A stretch of 64,000 bases of DNA from JABGQS01 sp963666505. Its GTDB lineage: Bacteria > Bacillota > Clostridia > Christensenellales > SZUA-584. Positions 61,815-64,000 of the stretch are shown here, piece by piece. The notes under the pieces are model-generated. The model saw only the letters and a program-made list of their open reading frames with translations. It was not told where the DNA came from and did no database searches. A program made the translations under genes and the position numbers. Location: NCBI GenBank assembly GCA_963666505.2, contig CAXXXL010000002.1, positions 248,001 through 312,000 on the forward strand, written 5' to 3'. Numbering within the stretch: the first letter of the stretch is position 1; each line of letters starts with the position of its first letter.

Positions 61815-63286
61815 AAGCTCCTATATAATAATTTAGATCTTAATTCACAATATTCTTTATACCTATTTTCATAAGCCTGACAGTTCTTTATATTAGGTGT
61901 ATAGCTCTTTTTCTTAAGATGCTTACTGAACGTCTTATACCCCTCAATCGCATCGCTATACAGACCTGCCCCTACTCCTGCAAGTATAGCTGCCCCGGCG
62001 CATCCTGGCTCTATTCCCTCGAACCCTTCGATTGTCTTACCGGTTATATCAGCTTTAAGCTGCATCCACAATTCAGATTTTGACGCCCCACCCACAGAGA
62101 CTACGCTGTCTATGTGGGAGCCCGTGATATCTTCTATAAGTGAAGTATTATACCGCATCTCCATTGTCACGCCTTCGAGTATTGCTTTGGATATTTCGAA
62201 CCTGTCTGTACTAAGCGACAAACCAAAAAACGCCCCTCTTATATCGCACAACATTTCCGGTGTGCCTATACCCGAAAGAAATGGCAAGAAAAAAATCGCC
62301 GTCGGCCCTTCAGGCATCATATCTGTTATCTCGTCATAGCCCATATCCTTTTTATAAAACAGGTCTCTGTACCACTTCAAGGCTCCTCCAGCGTTGAATA
62401 TATGCCCGAACGATGAAAATGTGTCGCCGTATACATGATGTGAAAAGCTCAAGTGCTTCTCATACAATACCTCTCTGTCGCTCATATCCGTAACAAAAAA
62501 CAATATTTCGTTTGTTCCGGTAGTGTCCACTACGCTGCCTTTTTTGAACACACCGCAGGCAGCGGCACAGCACGCCTGATCAAAACCTCCGACGACCAGC
62601 TTTACTCCTTTAGGCAGCCCCGTCTCTTCGCTGCCGCTTTTGCTTACCTGCCCCACAGCTGCACCCGAAGGATAAGGGTCTGACAGTTGGCTTTCGTTAA
62701 TACCGCAGATACTAAGCTGCTCCTTGGCCCATCTTGTCCGGGCGTAATCGAACAGCATAGACCTTCCGGCGTTTGAATAACTTACACTGGGCTGTGCCCC
62801 CAGCTTATATAATATATAGTCCTCATAGAATAAATATTTGTGTGTAGTGTTGAACAGCGAAGGGTTGTTGTCCTTCAGCCAGATAATTTTAAAGAAAGGA
62901 TGCAGAGGATGCATCGGCATGCCGGAAAGCATATAGAGCTCATGCGGGTCATAGACAGCCTTCATCTCTTCCACCAGTTCACTGGCACGTGAGTCAAAAG
63001 ACATTATACTGTCGCAAAGCGGCTCCCCATCCTTGTCTATCGGAGTAAACGTATCCGACATAGAGGACACGCTTAGCGCTTTTATCAGGTCTTTTTCACA
63101 CGCTGATGCCGCCTCTTTTATACACTCCTTCACGCTTTGCCAAACAACTGCGGGACTAAGCATGGCAAACCTTCCGCTGAATCTAGCTTCATACTCTCTG
63201 TATGCATGCCCGATCAGCCTGCCATCGTCAGTATACGCAGCGGCCTTGCACCCTGTGCTGCCTATGTCGATGCCAAGTATACTCAT
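61811..63286 (-). CDS. FGGY-family carbohydrate kinase
   Basis: A 491-residue sugar kinase with N-terminal 'ILGIDIGSTGCKAAAYTDDG', central 'GGFDQACCAAACGVF' and C-terminal adenosine motif 'VVSVGGASKSELWMQLKADI' plus 'EPGCAGAAILAGVGAG'. It phosphorylates a pentulose, hexonate or polyol with ATP; it is closest in look to xylulokinase/gluconokinase. ATG at 63286 after GGAGAC is preferred to the TTG at 63298. It follows the regulator and precedes the dehydrogenase fusion, so phosphorylation probably comes before oxidation in the pathway. Confidence 0.92.
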   Translation of the reverse strand: MSILGIDIGSTGCKAAAYTDDGRLIGHAYREYEARFSGRFAMLSPAVVWQSVKECIKEAASACEKDLIKALSVSSMSDTFTPIDKDGEPLCDSIMSFDSRASELVEEMKAVYDPHELYMLSGMPMHPLHPFFKIIWLKDNNPSLFNTTHKYLFYEDYILYKLGAQPSVSYSNAGRSMLFDYARTRWAKEQLSICGINESQLSDPYPSGAAVGQVSKSGSEETGLPKGVKLVVGGFDQACCAAACGVFKKGSVVDTTGTNEILFFVTDMSDREVLYEKHLSFSHHVYGDTFSSFGHIFNAGGALKWYRDLFYKKDMGYDEITDMMPEGPTAIFFLPFLSGIGTPEMLCDIRGAFFGLSLSTDRFEISKAILEGVTMEMRYNTSLIEDITGSHIDSVVSVGGASKSELWMQLKADITGKTIEGFEGIEPGCAGAAILAGVGAGLYSDAIEGYKTFSKHLKKKSYTPNIKNCQAYENRYKEYCELRSKLLYRSL

Positions 63287-63323
63287 AACTGTCTCCAAAA
63301 CAACGATTTATCAATAAGCTAAG

Positions 63324-64000
63324 CTACCCAATCTGTCCTATTGCCTCAGCCGTTTGGCTGTCGGTAATGAGAATGTCTATCATGCCAGCTCTTATTGCGG
63401 CTGAAAGCGGTTTGACTTTTCTCTGTCCGTACCCGACAACAACTTTTTTATCTATTTTTTTAAGCTGCTCATATGAAAGACATATGTTTTTGCCTTCGAG
63501 TATGTCCAGGTATTCCCCATCTATATTGAAATAGTGTGTGTTGATGTCACAGCACGCTTTGTTTTTTTCAAGCAGCTTCAAAGTCTCTTCTTTCAGAAGC
63601 GACTGCGTCCTTGACTGCTCATTAAAAGCGCCGATACCCATTATTACCATGTCAATATTCTCCCAGAAATCCATTACTTTTTTAATTGAAGGCTCACCCA
63701 GCATCAGCTCTCTAAGCTCTCTGTTTTCTATTACTGCCGGGCAGTTAAGATACAAACTGCTGCATCCGAGTATATTTTTAAGCCTGCTGACAAGCTCATT
63801 TGGAAGCGAAGTCTTTTGAGCAGTATCTTCGCTGTTAAAGCCACCCATTATTTGAACTACCGTTTTATCCGAACTGTCGGCAAAATCGCCGCTGCTAAGG
63901 CCGGATATTACCTGCCCCACGCTGTTGCCCAAGTTTACGCCGATTACATTAGCGCCGTTGATAAGCTTTGTAATAAGCGGGGCTGCAAAGCTGCCTATCC
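63324..64000 (-). CDS. SorC-family sugar-responsive regulator (5' partial)
   Basis: The C-terminal 225 residues, running off the right edge. The frame beyond 63932 continues in register ('SFAAPLITKLINGANVIGVN'). SorC effector-domain marks are 'GVNLGNSVGQVI', 'NCPAVIENRELRELML', 'MGIGAFNEQS', 'CCDINTHYFNIDGEYLD' and 'AAIRAGMIDILITDSQTAEAI'. The N-terminal helix-turn-helix lies outside the window. SorC regulators bind phosphorylated sugars and control neighbouring catabolic operons, so this is the probable regulator of the cluster downstream. Confidence 0.88.
   Translation of the reverse strand, partial: IGSFAAPLITKLINGANVIGVNLGNSVGQVISGLSSGDFADSSDKTVVQIMGGFNSEDTAQKTSLPNELVSRLKNILGCSSLYLNCPAVIENRELRELMLGEPSIKKVMDFWENIDMVIMGIGAFNEQSRTQSLLKEETLKLLEKNKACCDINTHYFNIDGEYLDILEGKNICLSYEQLKKIDKKVVVGYGQRKVKPLSAAIRAGMIDILITDSQTAEAIGQIG

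Overview
The window looks like chromosomal DNA of a strictly anaerobic low-to-mid GC Bacillota (class Clostridia). The reasons are a complete electron-bifurcating [FeFe]-hydrogenase operon in the hydC-hydE-hydD-hydB-hydA order, a Re-citrate-synthase-type enzyme, strong AGGAGG ribosome sites with frequent TTG/GTG starts, sigma-A promoters with 17-nt spacers and many U-tailed hairpin terminators. I cannot name the species. No tRNA, rRNA, CRISPR array or riboswitch was recognised.

Layout. (1) 1-8205, mostly minus strand: start of a membrane protein, PAS protein, all-alpha dUTPase and M16 protease; an IS200-type element; ddl-murF (cell wall); an aminotransferase with Re-citrate synthase. (2) 8656-18031, plus strand: a DegV protein, then a five-gene sensory or regulatory module (two DRTGG-like proteins, an RsbW-like ATPase, a HydS-type [FeFe]-hydrogenase homologue, a PHP phosphoesterase) directly before the bifurcating hydrogenase operon. 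(3) 18178-26445: LysR regulator, MFS exporter, glutamate dehydrogenase, the thiI/nifS tRNA thiolation pair with a small membrane protein, and an acidic zinc-ribbon membrane protein. (4) 26531-43614, mixed: SH3b/VanX-like lipoprotein; a DUF4956-VTC-CotH group; a frameshifted trpB; 8-oxoguanine-deaminase-like amidohydrolase with a CE7 esterase; a frameshifted MATE pump; a lipoprotein; a glutathione peroxidase; and a two-component system with a secreted partner.

(5) 43871-64000 is a 20-kb minus-strand carbohydrate or amino-sugar cluster. It contains a SorC regulator (partial), FGGY kinase, a polyol-dehydrogenase/C_GCAxxG_C_C fusion, a cupin, two NagB-like paralogues with an altered active-site loop, a truncated PfkB kinase, a truncated sugar ABC ATPase, a lipoprotein sugar-binding protein with a (Thr-Ala-Asp)13 linker, a Gfo/Idh/MocA oxidoreductase, two M24-fold proteins that have lost metal ligands, an M20 amidohydrolase, a PIG-L deacetylase, an aldose epimerase, a zinc alcohol dehydrogenase, NagA and CutC. 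An IS3-family element sits exactly between the broken PfkB and ABC ATPase genes with no visible target duplication, which suggests an IS-linked deletion that removed the rest of both genes and probably the permease. I read the cluster as an uncharacterised catabolic route for an N-acylated or conjugated amino sugar; its substrate is unknown.

Three long genes (trpB, the MATE pump and the ABC ATPase) each carry a single-base shift at a homopolymer run, and the IS3 orfA has another small indel. Assembly error must be excluded before biology is inferred.
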